Below, piece by piece: positions 24,187-36,818 of a stretch of DNA of 64,000 nt; within the stretch, counting starts at the first letter, position 1; each line of letters opens with the position of its first letter. Where the stretch lies: the NCBI GenBank assembly GCA_963678705.1, contig OY783219.1, positions 9,238,001 to 9,302,000 of the forward strand. Direction: 5' to 3'. The notes beneath the pieces were generated by a model that did no database searches, was not told where the DNA came from, and saw only the letters and a program-made list of their open reading frames with translations. The position numbers and the translations under genes were made by a program. Origin of the DNA: Panorpa germanica. Its lineage: Eukaryota; Arthropoda; Insecta; Mecoptera; Panorpidae.

Positions 24187-27100
24187 TTATTTCCTATATA
24201 TTCTTGGTTCCAATTGTTCCCATTTCTTGGAACAATTGGATTCAATATGTTTGAAGAAATACCAAGGCGCCTGCCCGCCATCTGTTTTCTGGTAGCGATG
24301 AAAGTCAACAAGTCTCACATAAATATCGTTTATCTGGAAATAGAAATATTAAGAATCATTATTTTAATTATTAACATCTCCTATGACGTTGATACATATC
24401 CCAACTTTATCAATATTTCAATATTTTCAAGATTCATTATATAAACAAAATCTAGGTGAAACGATACTTGGCCATTTTTTCTAGCGAAATATAGATAGCG
24501 ATACTATACAGCAGGTTAAATATTATCAAAAAAACCATGTTTCTTTATGTTTAAATCGTTTTATGTAAGTAACTATAAACGCGAATAAAAATCCAAAGCT
24601 GCAATTAGTTAGATGAATAACGTATCTACATTTTAAGCTTTCTTCCACTGACTTTTAATGAGTTGGAACCGCAAAAATAAGTTTTGAAAATGAATATTGC
24701 AATATTTTCTAGTTAAATTCCAATATTAATTATATTTAACCTGCTGTATAGTATCGCCATCTATATTTCGCGAGAAAGAATGGCCAAGTATCGTTCTGCC
24801 TTAATATCTCCTAACACATTAGTACATACTAAAAAATAATAAGACCAAGTACCCAACTTTATCAATATATAATACACTTTGATAGAAATTAAGACATGAT
24901 TTCAAGCCTCATTACCTAAACAAAATCTAGTAATATTTATTCCAAAAAGATTCCAATTATGTCCCAAATCGATTATTTTATTACATTAATTCATTTCAAT
25001 ACTTTAACTACTGAAAAGATCTTCTTAAGAGTTGAATAACCCAAAAGAAGAATTTTTATGATTCTATTCATCTGAATGGACATTTACTGATGATTCTGAT
25101 AGCGGTAAACTAACGCTAATTAAAAACTGATGATTTTTCAGGATGAATATTGAATAAAATCTACATTCTTATACCCCCAATGCGCGTGTAAATGAACTTT
25201 AATTGTGCAATTCTTTTGATTTCATGAAAGAAATATTAATTCAACCAAATATAATACAATGACTAGTACTTTTAGGAAATTGTTTCTCATACCTGATTTT
25301 CCTTGGTAGAGTTGTACCCTTTTCCCGTTGTCTTCCATTGTGACGCATAATTTTTGCTTGATTCTATCGATGAATTACGAATATCATTTCCTGTAATAGT
25401 TTTCTCAATAATCTTTCTGTAGTTACTAATATTTAAATTTTTAATACTGTTATCTTGATCTTTCTTTATTTTATTTAGTTTTCCACATTGTCGTGTAGGT
25501 GGTTTAAAAACCTGAGTTTCAAATTCCTTGTTTGTATGCAGCTTACATTTTTTACGATTATTTCTTTTCTTTCTATTATGGGCATATTTGTTCTTTGCAC
25601 ATTCATAAGAACACTTTGAATCATTCTTTCTACCTACTATTTCCTTCTTGATCAAGGCTTCTGCTTTATCATTATCCATTTTACGTATTTCGTACTTCAA
25701 ATCATCTTTAACATCGCCCCACAGTCTCCTAGATTCCAAATCCTCCATTTTCTTCTTGTCGTCATAAAAGAAATATGTATTCACTTCTTCATCTTTAACA
25801 GTAGTTTCGTTGCTAAATTTGCTTACAGAAAGTGGCTTTCGCTCATAGTCTTCACGCTCTGAGTCATAAACTGGTCGTACTATTTTCTTATTTTCTCGAA
25901 ATTTCTTTTCAACAAACTGAGCAAAGTTATTATGTAATCTTCCTTTCAGACTTTTATCTACGCACTGTTTCAATTGGTTTAAATTTACAGGGTTTTCGAT
26001 TTCTGTAAATTCATAGGAACGGTTTCTTTTAGAAGAATCCCCCGAATCATCTTTGCTGCAATAAATCTTAAAGTATTCGTAGCCGTAAACATCGCCCCGC
26101 CTGTTATAGTCTAAGATAACGTTTGCTGCGCTTTTAAATCGCTTTGATTCTTCAGTTTCCCATGCATTATTTGCAAAAGCTTTCTCTTCATTTATACAAT
26201 CTTCACTACAAAATTTTCTATCCTTGTTTTCATCTTTATTCATTAATTCTTTATGTTCAACTTTTTTAATATTAATTTTGCTATATTTTTTAAAAGTTTT
26301 CGTACTTAGGTTTTTGTTTGTATCTTGACTTTCTTCTATTAAAGAACTGCATATGAAGTCTTTTTCTATTTCTATTAACTCTTTTTGAAATTTCTCATTA
26401 ACATTTATTTCTTTGGACGAGTTTTTTATGCCACAGTTAGAGTTTGACTCAATATTTTGTTTGTCAAGTTCATTATTTGGTGTTTTGAATGCAGTAATCC
26501 TTGAAGGATGGCGTCGTTTCCTTCTATGGTTTTTACTATTCCTAGAACTGGGGTATTCTACAAGAGCATCACTATTAATATTGTCACTACTTATACTCAG
26601 AATACTATTTTTTTCTTTGATTTCATAATTGTTACAGACTTCGCAAGAAGGGAATTCTTTTCTTAGCTTATCCTTCAACAAATCATGATTAGCCTGATGA
26701 TATTTTTTATTTCTTTTAAGGTAGTGAATTTCTCCATTATTTTCCTGCAAATTAAGAGAACTATTACGTTGACAATATTGATCATTATCTTTTCCTAAAA
26801 CATCAACAGCATTTTCAAGAATAATAGATGAGCTTCTGGTTAAATTTATGATATTCTGGTCTATTTCACGATATTCTTCACACACTTTGCTAAGATAACC
26901 ATCATCCAATCGTTCATCACCATCGCTATCATCTTCTGCAAGGCCGTATGTTCTAGGTTTTAACATATTATAAACTTTTGCGCGAGGTCTGCTATGTATT
27001 TTAAATTTGACACTAAATAACGGTTGCTTTATACTGCCAGAGTTCTGTTTACAATAAATAACTTTTACTGGCCGTGCCTTTAAATTATACGAATCACCGT

Positions 27101-27410
27101 CTTCCTTACTATAACATCTCCTCTTACTACGTGTAAGATCGATTACATTTTTATAAGCACCTCTTTCGATTATGTCTAATCTCTCCTCTGAACTATTTTG
27201 TCGTTTAACTTTGGCTGCATCTTCCGACTTTGCCTTTTCATCAGAATTTGAATTATTACCTCCACTTTCAGTAATCTGTACAAAATCTTCAGATATGTCA
27301 GGTGATTTATCAGTTTTCTTAGACTTAAATGAAAACCGTTGAGTTATAAATTTAAAGAATTTTGTAAGAAAACTTACTTGTGGTGTAGTATCTTCCATTT
27401 GTTCTTTCAT
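24187..27410 (-). CDS. COX6B paralog A with 706-codon extension and degenerate CHCH
   Basis: Two exons on the minus strand: 25293-27410 (706 codons) and 24187-24333 (48 codons plus stop), joined in phase 0 at CAG|GTATGA and TTTCCAG|ATA; predicted 754 aa. The second exon aligns with COX6B along INDIYVRLVDFHRYQKTDGG and WYFFKHIESNC, but the first three of the four CHCH cysteines are replaced (Ile, Tyr, Pro), leaving one. The extension is Lys/Asn/Ser-rich and mostly basic, without the His runs of exons B and C; its head (FLTKFFKFITQRFSFKS) is a distant match to theirs. The usual PGTAPFD motif before the junction is gone, though the exon still ends in Asn-Gln at the same intron position. Without disulfides it probably no longer folds as a true COX6B. 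The open 2.1-kb frame in AT-rich DNA argues it is under selection. Confidence 0.7.
24453..24803. mobile_element. Fold-back MITE, copy 2
   Basis: Left AGGTGAAACGATACTTGGCC and right inverted GGCCAAGTATCGTTCTGCC. It is clearly related to the copy at 10005 but internally shortened. It sits in the intron of COX6B paralog A. Confidence 0.8.
24830..24925. mobile_element. Fragment of AATGGGCTTGTGTCCT MITE
   Basis: Contains CCAACTTTATCAATATATAA and GAAATTAAGACATG followed by CAAGCCTCATT, the degraded right end of the family. It is immediately beside the fold-back element. Confidence 0.5.
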
Positions 27411-28320
27411 TTTATTTTAAATTGCCTTTTCAAACGGAGTAAAAAAAGTGAACTAAAATTTGAATTTGATGGAAATATCCATATTTTCCTTCAGATTGTG
27501 AAACTGAAAGTCTGTTTTGAGGTGAGAAATTTATGGCATGGTTATTTTAAAGACACACTCGATGGTTATGTAGGTCTTGAATTTGTTTATTTGGTGACAA
27601 CTAGATTTCTGGTGTCATGCCATTTAACTATCCGCTTAGGAACAGTTGAAAATTTAAGTCCATATAAGTAACCATAAATATTTACAAAGTAAATACAGTT
27701 AATACATACAAAAAGTAAATTTCTTTATTTTTAACAATACAATATTGACATTATTTAACAAATTTTAATTCATATCCTATTTTCTATATCCTCATATTTA
27801 TATATATTACATAAATATATAACTATAAAAGTAAAAATTTAAAAACAATTTCTAATCTGAGAACTACCTTGTGAGATTTTACTGAATTTTGTTTTCATTT
27901 TCTCTGCATTTATAAACTTTGAAACTAAGATTAAAGGTAGATTATACAGAATATATTATTAAAAACAGTAAATTGCATAGAAAAATAATTTCAAATAATC
28001 TCACGAGGCAAATGGTGTCGTCTCTTACAAACTAATTCAGATAAAAAAATAGTACAAAAGCAAATGCTTTTTGTTTCTTTAAAAGTGCCACATTACGTTT
28101 AACATTTAACTACACAGTTTTTTAGGTATCATAGTTTCAGTTCCAGTTTCCAACGAATAGATTATCAAAAAAATAGATTTTTATAAAGAATTATGTGCAG
28201 TGACTGGTTGTGATCAATGATTACCATCATTGATTGCTTTTTACTATTAAACCATCATTATAATATAACACAACTAAGCGATACAATATCTATTAAACTA
28301 TTAAATTTATTCAATTATTC
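27411..28320. other. Intergenic, COX6B cluster to CRAL-TRIO gene
   Basis: About 0.9 kb of AT-rich sequence that contains the presumed promoter of COX6B paralog A and the 3' flank of the CRAL-TRIO gene. The plus frame at 27339-27671 overlaps the start of paralog A and has no recognisable domain. Confidence 0.5.
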
Positions 28321-31300
28321 TTAATCTATTTCCAGGCGATTAAAACTTTGTTCCGATGAGGTTTTTGCTTCTACTTTGGATGCTACTCCTTTCCGTTGCT
28401 CTTCCTCAGCTTCGAAATACTTCTGAAGATAGTTCACATCAGACCAAAATAATTTTTGTAGTTTTTGTGAGTTTTGGAGAGTCCCACCGAAGTCAGAAGG
28501 AAGACCACTTTTTGGTATTATTTTGTAAAATTCTTCCATCTCATTTACTTTATGTAAGTGTAACTAAAAAGATTGGAAAATGTTTAATGAAGAAGTTAAA
28601 TAAAGAAATTAATTGCTAATTAAAACCAAATGTTACCGGTACCCCAGTTGTGTAAATTAAGAACTTATGTATCCTTAATTTAAATTATAGAGCCGGGGTT
28701 CCGGTTATATTTGATGATTGATCGTATTTAAATTTACCATTGCTAAAATTTCTTTCTTCATGAACGGTTTAATAAGAGTTAAAATTTTATCAAAGAATGG
28801 TACTACGTTCAGAACGTGAATTGCCTGGAAATAAAAAATTAATTAAGTAACAATAAGTACAAATAAATAATAATTATGAAGTAAACTTTTAATTGGAATT
28901 ACTCTTAGTTTAATTGGCAGTGCTTCCTGCAGATATTGGAAGAATTTACGCATAATTCCTATGCGTAATCTTGACAAATGTCCTAATGAAACTCCTGTCA
29001 TGTCAAACACGAATACAAGTCCGGACCCTGCACCATAGGTGTACAGACAAGCATCTGAAAATAACAGAATAAATTATATTTAAGAGTCAAAGGTATTGCA
29101 TACCTTATAGGTGTAAAGTAATAATTGGTTATTATATTATATTAGAAATTGTTTGATATTCTTTAGGAAAAAATCATTTCTTTTTACATAAATATTTAGT
29201 AGAAAATATTCACTCGATTTTATTAATACAAAATTAATTCTTGTCTATTTATCAAAAAGCTAAAATGATTAGTAAATTTGTTTTTGCTCTTGAACCAAAT
29301 TTATAATTAAAAATTTAAAAAACTAAATCATATTTATTAGCATTTCTAATAGAAATTATGCATAAATTATTTGACCATTGTTTTGAATATTTATTGAGAG
29401 TACAAAATAAAATTGTTGCCGTTTACGATTTGAAATAAAGTGGCCTGATTTTGTAACTGCTTACCTGACGTCTGTTAACTTCTGACGATTTTTCAAATCC
29501 CTCTAATTTACAAATTAGGTTACTTATGCCAGTTTCAAGGTATGAGATCCATTTTGCTCTTTATTTAAGATCTTCTAATAGTTTTGTGTAAACTAACAAA
29601 ACTTGGTTTAGAAAATATAGGCCTTTGAAAAATCGTCAGAATTTAACAGACGTAGGTATTAAATATAATAATTTTATTATATACAAATGCGTTAGAAACT
29701 GCAAAAAAGTCAAACGTAATACTGTGGCCCCATACTCGTAATTTCCAAGTCAAAATTAAAGTTAACAAAGAAAGAACAATCGTTTCCCAATTATAATCAT
29801 TTTAAATCAAAGTCAAATCAAAAAAATAATTTAAATACATTGTGTATAACTTTTAATAAAGTTTTAAAAATCTAAAAAAGTAATGGGAAGTTATATAGAA
29901 CAATACATTATAGCTTGTAATCCTTGAACTGTAGCTTTATAGCAATAAACCATAAAAATCCAGAATATAATTTTAACTATTACTGCTTTTATTGTTTTTT
30001 TTTTATACCAAGCGCACTACGACCTTCTGCTATCATTGGCCGTCATCTTTTGTACGTCATTCAGGAGGCGCATAAATAGTAATTCATATTCTTCTAGCTT
30101 GTCTTATATTTCTATTGCTTGTATATTAGTTGTTAACATTGACTTTTAAACCTTAGAAGTTAGTTAGGAATGTAATATTGAAATGATTTGCATGTATTTA
30201 TATTACCATTAATTAAAAAAGTAGAACTTTATACGCATTACCATAAATACAAGGCTATATAAAAACCATTGCAGACATGCAAAGTAATTCCGGCATATAT
30301 ATTATTGACAATGAAATATGAACAAAAGTAATTAATAAAAAAAAACTAGTTAAGCCAAGATACAAACCCACAAATATAGCATGTTCACTAGAATACTGAA
30401 AGGTTTGAAAAAATGATAATTTAAAAACATGAAAATAGAAAAACAACTTAGCATAACTTTACATAATAAAGCAGGTTATTTAACGACTGTAGTCATCGGT
30501 GATAGGACTCAGCATCGGATTAACGACCGTGTTCTTAATTATTACGTGCGCAATATTCGAATAATTATTTTTAAAATCATTTTAAGGTTTTAGTTAATTA
30601 TCCATTTATGTCATAAAAAGAAACATACCAATTGTCATAAAAAACACTTGTACAGCGTTCTTGAAATTATATTCTGCTGGCAGAGGATTATACAGCCGGT
30701 GACACATCACAAGATGACCTTCTGGGGAATTAGGTAACTGGAAGTACTCCCTAAAAGAGAAAATAATAATTATTCGAGATTTATACCTTTATCTTTTAAG
30801 TCAGAGGTGGCAGCACACTACATACAATTTATTTATTTTTGTATCTTAATAACTTTAAATATATCGATCGCCTCGTTCAATAATGAAGTATTTTCGAAAT
30901 TTGAGTTATGAGATAACGAAGAAGATCTACTACTGTCCCAAATACAATTTTTATTTTAATAATTAGGTCTGACATCTAATTTACATCTTTAACTGATAGA
31001 GTTGTACTTTCTCTTTGGACCTTTTTTGAGTTCAACTCTTTAAGGTCCCACATGCAGTTTATTGGAGCCCTAGGCTACCTTATGGCTTTAATCCAGAGGT
31101 GAATTGGTCATAATGTCATATAAAACCATATTTAACTTACTGTGCAGCTAAGCATTGCTGGATATCCGGTTTGTCTATATTTCTGTTGTTGAATAATTCA
31201 GGAGTTGAGTTCCGGATGTCATAATAAAGTTTGAGGACGGCTCTTGCCGATTTCACATCATCACAGGCGTTTAGAAACAAAATTAGCTGAAATTAAAAAC

Positions 31301-34027
31301 AACATATTAGCAATTATTCTTAGTTTAATAATAAATCTAACGATACTTTGCAAATAACTGTTGCACTAAATCTTAGCCTATTATTTTTTCTAATTAATAT
31401 TAGCTAATTATTTTTTAATAACTCCTTATATTTCAAGAGATATTAACAATTAAAAAAGTCATTTTGTCTCTTTAATTATTAAAGTGATTCAACGTTGTAC
31501 AATATTCCAAATGCATGTTAGCTAGTTGCTATCTCTTTTATACAACAGAGCGTAAAAGAGATATATTCTTGAGAGAACTCTGACAAGTTTACAAGTTACC
31601 AACCTTACAGCTCATAAATATCTGCTATATGTATTTATATATCAAAATACCAAAAATTATTTACAGCTATTTCAAGGAACAATAAAATTTCAATATTATG
31701 TCTGCCGAAACAGGGTTAAATAAAATAAAAACTTATTATTCTTTGACTTGACTTAATTATTTCGACTACCAACAGCTACAAAACATTTCCACAGCACTGA
31801 CCTACTCAACAAATAACTGACGTTAAAATGCATTTCATGTCATACAAATATGGCTGACCATTTCTAGCGCTAAAACTACAATTCAAACTTTTAATTACTA
31901 CATCTCCGTCAACATTTAGATATTTAATAAAATAGACAAGCCAATACACATTTATTAACATCAATTTCAATCAACAATTGAAAAATCGACCCCTAAAACA
32001 TGAGGACACAAGCCCATTATTTAAGTGAAGCATAAATATGTCACAAAATGTTGTATATTAGGTAAAATAACAAAAGTTATGTTAAATAAACTTTAAATAC
32101 ACATAACTGTGTTAAACGGATATACTAACGACGCAGTCACACAAAGTATACATTTAAAATAAAAAGTAAGGCTTTGCCGAAAACTGCTCTGTGACTAAAA
32201 CATAAAATTGAAACTAAGACATAAATTTAAAACTGATACCACGATTTCAAGATTCACAGTTCAACAAATTATTAATATATAAATACCCAAACCAATATTG
32301 ACTAATGGGTTATAATTTTGAAGTGCATCAGCTCTGTTAAAAGAATTAGTTTGTAAATAAAAAATATCCACTTGCCCAAAAACTACAATTTCTTTAATTT
32401 AATGGACGATCCGTCTCTGTGTTTGCACTTCCACGTCTTACTTTCACTTGGTTGTTAAGTACATACTTTCCAATAAGTACAATTAGCTACTTGGTACTAA
32501 ATACAAGTATTTTACTCTCTTAGCATAATCTTAAAACATAGTTAAATATTTGTTTTATATTTTATTCTCCTTAGCGCAGTATGGCGGTATCTATCTACAA
32601 TATACTGACTGTGACGAAGGTCGGGTATTAGAAATATTATTTCCACTTTCATATATTGAGCGCAGTACTAAAAAGTCAAAATTTTCAATTCGGAGTTTTT
32701 TGTCAAAAAATTTTGACCTTCTTTTCTTTTTTCTCCTAATACTAGTTCTAGGACTTTCGATAGTTATTAGCAATCTTAAAGAGGATAAAATTCTGAACAA
32801 ATTTTACCTTTACAACTTTTTCTTAAACGCTATAATAAGCGCGCTGTAGTGTAGCGAAAAGTTGGCGAAAAAAACACAAAATTCAATTTTCTGAAACCAT
32901 TGCTCATATGGTATTAGGGTATTAATTTATTAAGAGAGCAAATATAGGGACCCACTCCGAATGACAGCAATTTTAATTTTTAGACAGATATTAGTCAGTT
33001 TATTTGCAACTAGAGTCGCAAACGACGTCTTCATAGCGTGTATGATTCAATAAAATAATTTCATTTATGCGTTATTTGACCAATTTTATTTCAATATTTG
33101 TGAATTTATCTTTCGATTCGTACATTAGGTATCAAAATTATCCAACATACAAAATTTCAACTTTCTAGCACAATTCTTACCCTCGGCAAACACTGCCCCC
33201 GTGCCCCAAAAGAAAGTTTTGAAATTTTAAATATTCTTTTATTAATATACTTAAATATTCTACAATCCATAATATGAACTTTCTCTAAAGTTACCTACCA
33301 GCCCCCGAATTTTTTCAACCCCTACTTTTTCAATTTCTAATTTTTGAAAAATGTCAGCATTGAATACCTTAATAAACATGCAAAATTTCAACTTTCTATC
33401 TTTCACAAATTAAAAGTTATACAGGAAAAAGTGATTATTTTTTTCCTGTTTCTCCAAAATTACGGGTTTCCAGGAATTTCAAGGGAAAGTCCGGGGACGC
33501 GGATTTTTTCTTAACATTAAAATTTTTTGTGTTACCTGCTTATCTGTAATAGCCTCTGGAACGCCGTTGATGGGAGGCTGTCTAAGACAATTAAGATCAT
33601 CTTTCGTGAATCCAGTTTTCTTCAATGCTTCATTTAAGTCGAATCCTAATTCCACTGGCCTGGAACAAACAAATAATAATAAGAAACATTCCTCAAGGAA
33701 GATGTTGGCAACCACTATGCCTAAAATCACCTGCCGAAGCAAGCATTTTTAAGATTCCTATTATGTTTAAACATTTGCTGATCTAGCACACTTAAAGCCG
33801 AGGCCGTCTAGAATTTTGTGAGAGTCATAGTTTTGATACTGATTTACAAAGAAATTGCTACAAATTTTGGCTTTTACTTGGCGAAATTTCTTTTGTTTTA
33901 TATAACCTAACGTCAGCACCACATATTAAATTATATTTTTAAAATTAGATAATTTGAAAATGTTTTCTTTGCTGTTTTATTATTACCTTAATTTTTCCAC
34001 CTGATTAAAATCTGCGCCAAAAGCCAT
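28321..34027 (-). CDS. CRAL-TRIO (Sec14-like) lipid-binding protein
   Basis: Seven coding exons, minus strand, in transcript order: 33987-34027, 33536-33659, 31141-31286, 30629-30750, 28903-29054, 28738-28824, 28321-28563. All have GT-AG borders, phases agree, and the total is 915 nt (304 aa), typical of the alpha-tocopherol-transfer/clavesin-like insect family. The N-terminal helical region (CRAL-TRIO-N) spans roughly residues 15-110, with KTGFTKDDLNCLRQPP and LILFLNACDDVKSARAVLKL. The lipid-binding domain follows: GSGLVFVFDMTGVSLGHLSR, AIHVLNVVPFFDKILTLIKP, and the closing LPSDFGG motif (family LP-x-x-[FY]GG). These proteins carry a hydrophobic ligand such as a retinoid, tocopherol or phospholipid between membranes; the ligand here cannot be told. 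Several repeats lie in its introns. The start is ATG 34027, giving MAFGADFNQVEKLRP. Confidence 0.9.
28630..28705. repeat. Short hairpin with ACCGGTACCCC / GGGGTTCCGGT arms
   Basis: ACCGGTACCCC and GGGGTTCCGGT flank about 50 AT-rich bases in the last intron of the CRAL-TRIO gene. The inverted arms also share AATTAAG/CTTAATT. It is probably a small MITE remnant. Confidence 0.4.
29462..29658. mobile_element. 197-bp MITE with TACCTGACGTCTGTTAA ends
   Basis: The left end TACCTGACGTCTGTTAACTT and right inverted end TACCTACGTCTGTTAAATT share an extension TCTGACGATTTTTCAAA. Non-coding; in an intron of the CRAL-TRIO gene. Confidence 0.65.
31390..32018. mobile_element. MITE with AATGGGCTTGTGTCCT ends, copy 5
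   Basis: The right end reads TGAGGACACAAGCCCATT. The left terminal repeat is lost. The interior is nearly colinear with the copy at 36136. It lies in a CRAL-TRIO intron. Confidence 0.75.
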
Positions 34028-34488
34028 ATTCAAAAATAAGCGCCAAAAATTGATTAATAACTGTTTGAATTTTTATTAGGTTTACTTGAAAAAACATTAC
34101 GAGCTCGCAGGTGACGTAAAATTATGGCATATTTTTTATATGGCAGTATTATGGCATTTTTTAGAAACACTTTCTTGCAAAATGTTTCCTTCATTGAAGA
34201 TTATTCATGTTTTTGTTATTTATTTCTACATTTTGATAATAAATATTGACATTATTTGAAATTTACATCATTTTTGTTTTTATACTGCACTAAACTCTAT
34301 CTAGCATGTTGAAAGAGACTAATGTAAAAAGTTAAAATGTACAATGTACATATTCGATTACTTATTACATTCTACATTCTCAATGACGTCGAAAACATTA
34401 AACGGTAAAACAAAATTCAAACTTTAAATAGAAAAATCTACATCAAACGCAGATATGTACTAACTATCCTATATTTCAATAAAAAATT

Positions 34489-34978
34489 GAGCTTGTGTAC
34501 TCATTTTTCAGTGCTGGATTTTCTAATTATTGATTGAAAGTGATGTTAATTAATATATATTGTCGTTTTTATTTTAATACATATCTAAATGTTGACGGAG
34601 ATATAGAAATTAAAAATTCAAATTGTGATTTTAGCGCTACAGATGTCGGCCATATTTATGACGTAACATGTCTGTACTATTACTGGTCGGTCAGTTTTTT
34701 TTTCCTATGGATATGAGTTCTGTGTTCAATATGCTTTCTCCTTTACAATCTGTTGTATAAAAGAGATAGTAACTTAACAGACGTGATGTCACATGTCTTG
34801 GAATGTTTTAAAACGTTGAATCCATTTAGTATTTAAAGTGAAAAAATGACTTTTTTAATTGTTGAACATATAAGGAATTATTAAAACAGGATTGGACATT
34901 TGAGATTCTAATAACCAACTTTATCAATATATAGGACAGTTTTAAAAGAAATTACGACACCGGAGACACAAACCTATT
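34489..34978. mobile_element. MITE with AATGGGCTTGTGTCCT ends, copy 6
   Basis: Begins GAGCTTGTGTACTCATTTTT and ends GGAGACACAAACCTATT. A diverged family member about 460 bp upstream of the CRAL-TRIO start codon. Confidence 0.65.
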
Positions 34979-36135
34979 GCCGTCAATAATTTTATTTACT
35001 TTATATGCATCTTATTATATATTTATATTAAATTCAAAAACAAAATGCTCATGTGAAAATACTCATGCGAATACTTGAAACTTGACTCAATTTGTTGTAG
35101 AAATGATACCCTGTGATTAACTTTATGATATAATTAACATAATAAATTTAAATATTGACAGATGTAATATATGAAATTTTTCGAGCTGCTAACTTTATAG
35201 AAATGAAAATGGCGCGCAATTTAAGCCGGAGTGTTTACGGTGATAATCTAACTAAGTACGATAGTTCGGCGGTGACTTATACTTAAAAAGGGTTATAAGA
35301 GCGGTTTAAATCTATAATACGATAATGAATTTTATCTTATTCGTTTCTATATGCATTATAGAAAAATAATTGAGTCAGTGTTTTTTAGTTATATCGGCAG
35401 TTTGTACCCCACAACTTGTTTTAAGTATGAGTCGCCGCCGAACTCTCGTAATTTGAACTATATCTGTATATATTAAACACACGTTACTTTCCTACGTGTT
35501 AAAGAGCTTTGTAATGTTTATATATTATGTCATTAAGTCTCTTGTCTCATTACATGTCAACATTCTGTCAAAACGTGTTGACAATTTTGAATTTCGATTA
35601 TTTACTCTTTTCGTATGTATATATACATGTGCTTTATATATTTAGATTCTGATCTCGTTCACATTTTATTGTTATACAAAATTTCTTTCATGGCCTTGAA
35701 TTTATTTTAATAAAATTTAGTAAAATACTATTTTTAGTCGCCACTGGCCCATTATGAGGATGGGTATAGCAGCTGGCTTTCAGAAATACCAATAGTGGAA
35801 AAATAAAAACAATAATTGATGAATCAGATCTGTTGTTTGGGAACATAAAAACATTCCAATACTTTTTCAAATTCGTTGTCTCATTAGATTCGATTTGGTA
35901 TTACCTTACATTAATGTCATATCTTAAGCAAAACCTAGTTAACTTTATAATGGTGTTATGTTATTATCTTCAAGCTATTCTATAAACCTTTAATCTTTTA
36001 AAAACCCCCCCTAGTACGTTAATGTATTACAAGGTAGATTTTTATTTTCAAACATTGTAAAATAACTACATTGTATAATAAACGTTCTGTATTAGGTAAA
36101 ATCTTTTATTAAAATAAGTAATTTATTGTAAAATA

Positions 36136-36818
36136 AACTTGTGTCCTATGTCTTAATTTCTATAAAACTGTCCTATATATTGATAAAGTGGGTTACTAGA
36201 ACCTCAAATGTTCAATTATTTTTAAATAACTCATTATATGTTAGGAGATATTAACAATTAAAAAAGTCATTTTGTCTCTTTAATTATTAAAGGGATTCAA
36301 CGTTGTACACATTTCAAATGCATAGGATATCACAACCGCTAGTTGCTATCTCTTTTATACAACAGAGCGTAAAAGAGATATATTCTTAACAGAACTCTGA
36401 CAAGTTTACAGGTTACCAACCTTACAGCTCATAAATCTCTGCTATATGTATTTATATATCAAAATATCAAATATTATTTACAGCTATTTTAAGGAACAAT
36501 AAAATTTCAATATTATGTTTGCTGTAACAGGGTTAAATAAAATAAATACTTATTATTCTTTGACTTGACTTGATTATTTCAACAACCAACAGCTACAAAA
36601 CATTACTACAGCACTGCCCTAATCAACAAATAACTGACGTATAAATGCATTTCACGTCATACAAATGGCCGATCACTATAATTTAAATTTTTAATTGCTT
36701 TATCTCCGTCAACATTTACATATTTAATAAAATAAAAACGCCAATACACATTTATTAACATCAATTTCAATCAACAATTGAAAAATCGACCACTAAAAAA
36801 TGAGGATATAAGCCCATT
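36136..36818. mobile_element. MITE with AATGGGCTTGTGTCCT ends, copy 7 (full length)
   Basis: Runs from AACTTGTGTCCTATGTCTTA to TGAGGATATAAGCCCATT, about 680 bp. It is one of the longest copies and a good reference for the family. No ORF. Confidence 0.8.

Noticed and set aside
30481-30540. GGTGATAGGACTCAGCA motif shared with 44148-44166, considered as tRNA or SINE
   Set aside because: No cloverleaf or A/B boxes could be drawn; only a short shared block.
33479-33742. ORF starting MLRQVILGIVVANIF
   Set aside because: It reads through the intron upstream of CRAL-TRIO exon 2; the exon proper is 33536-33659 after a clear acceptor.
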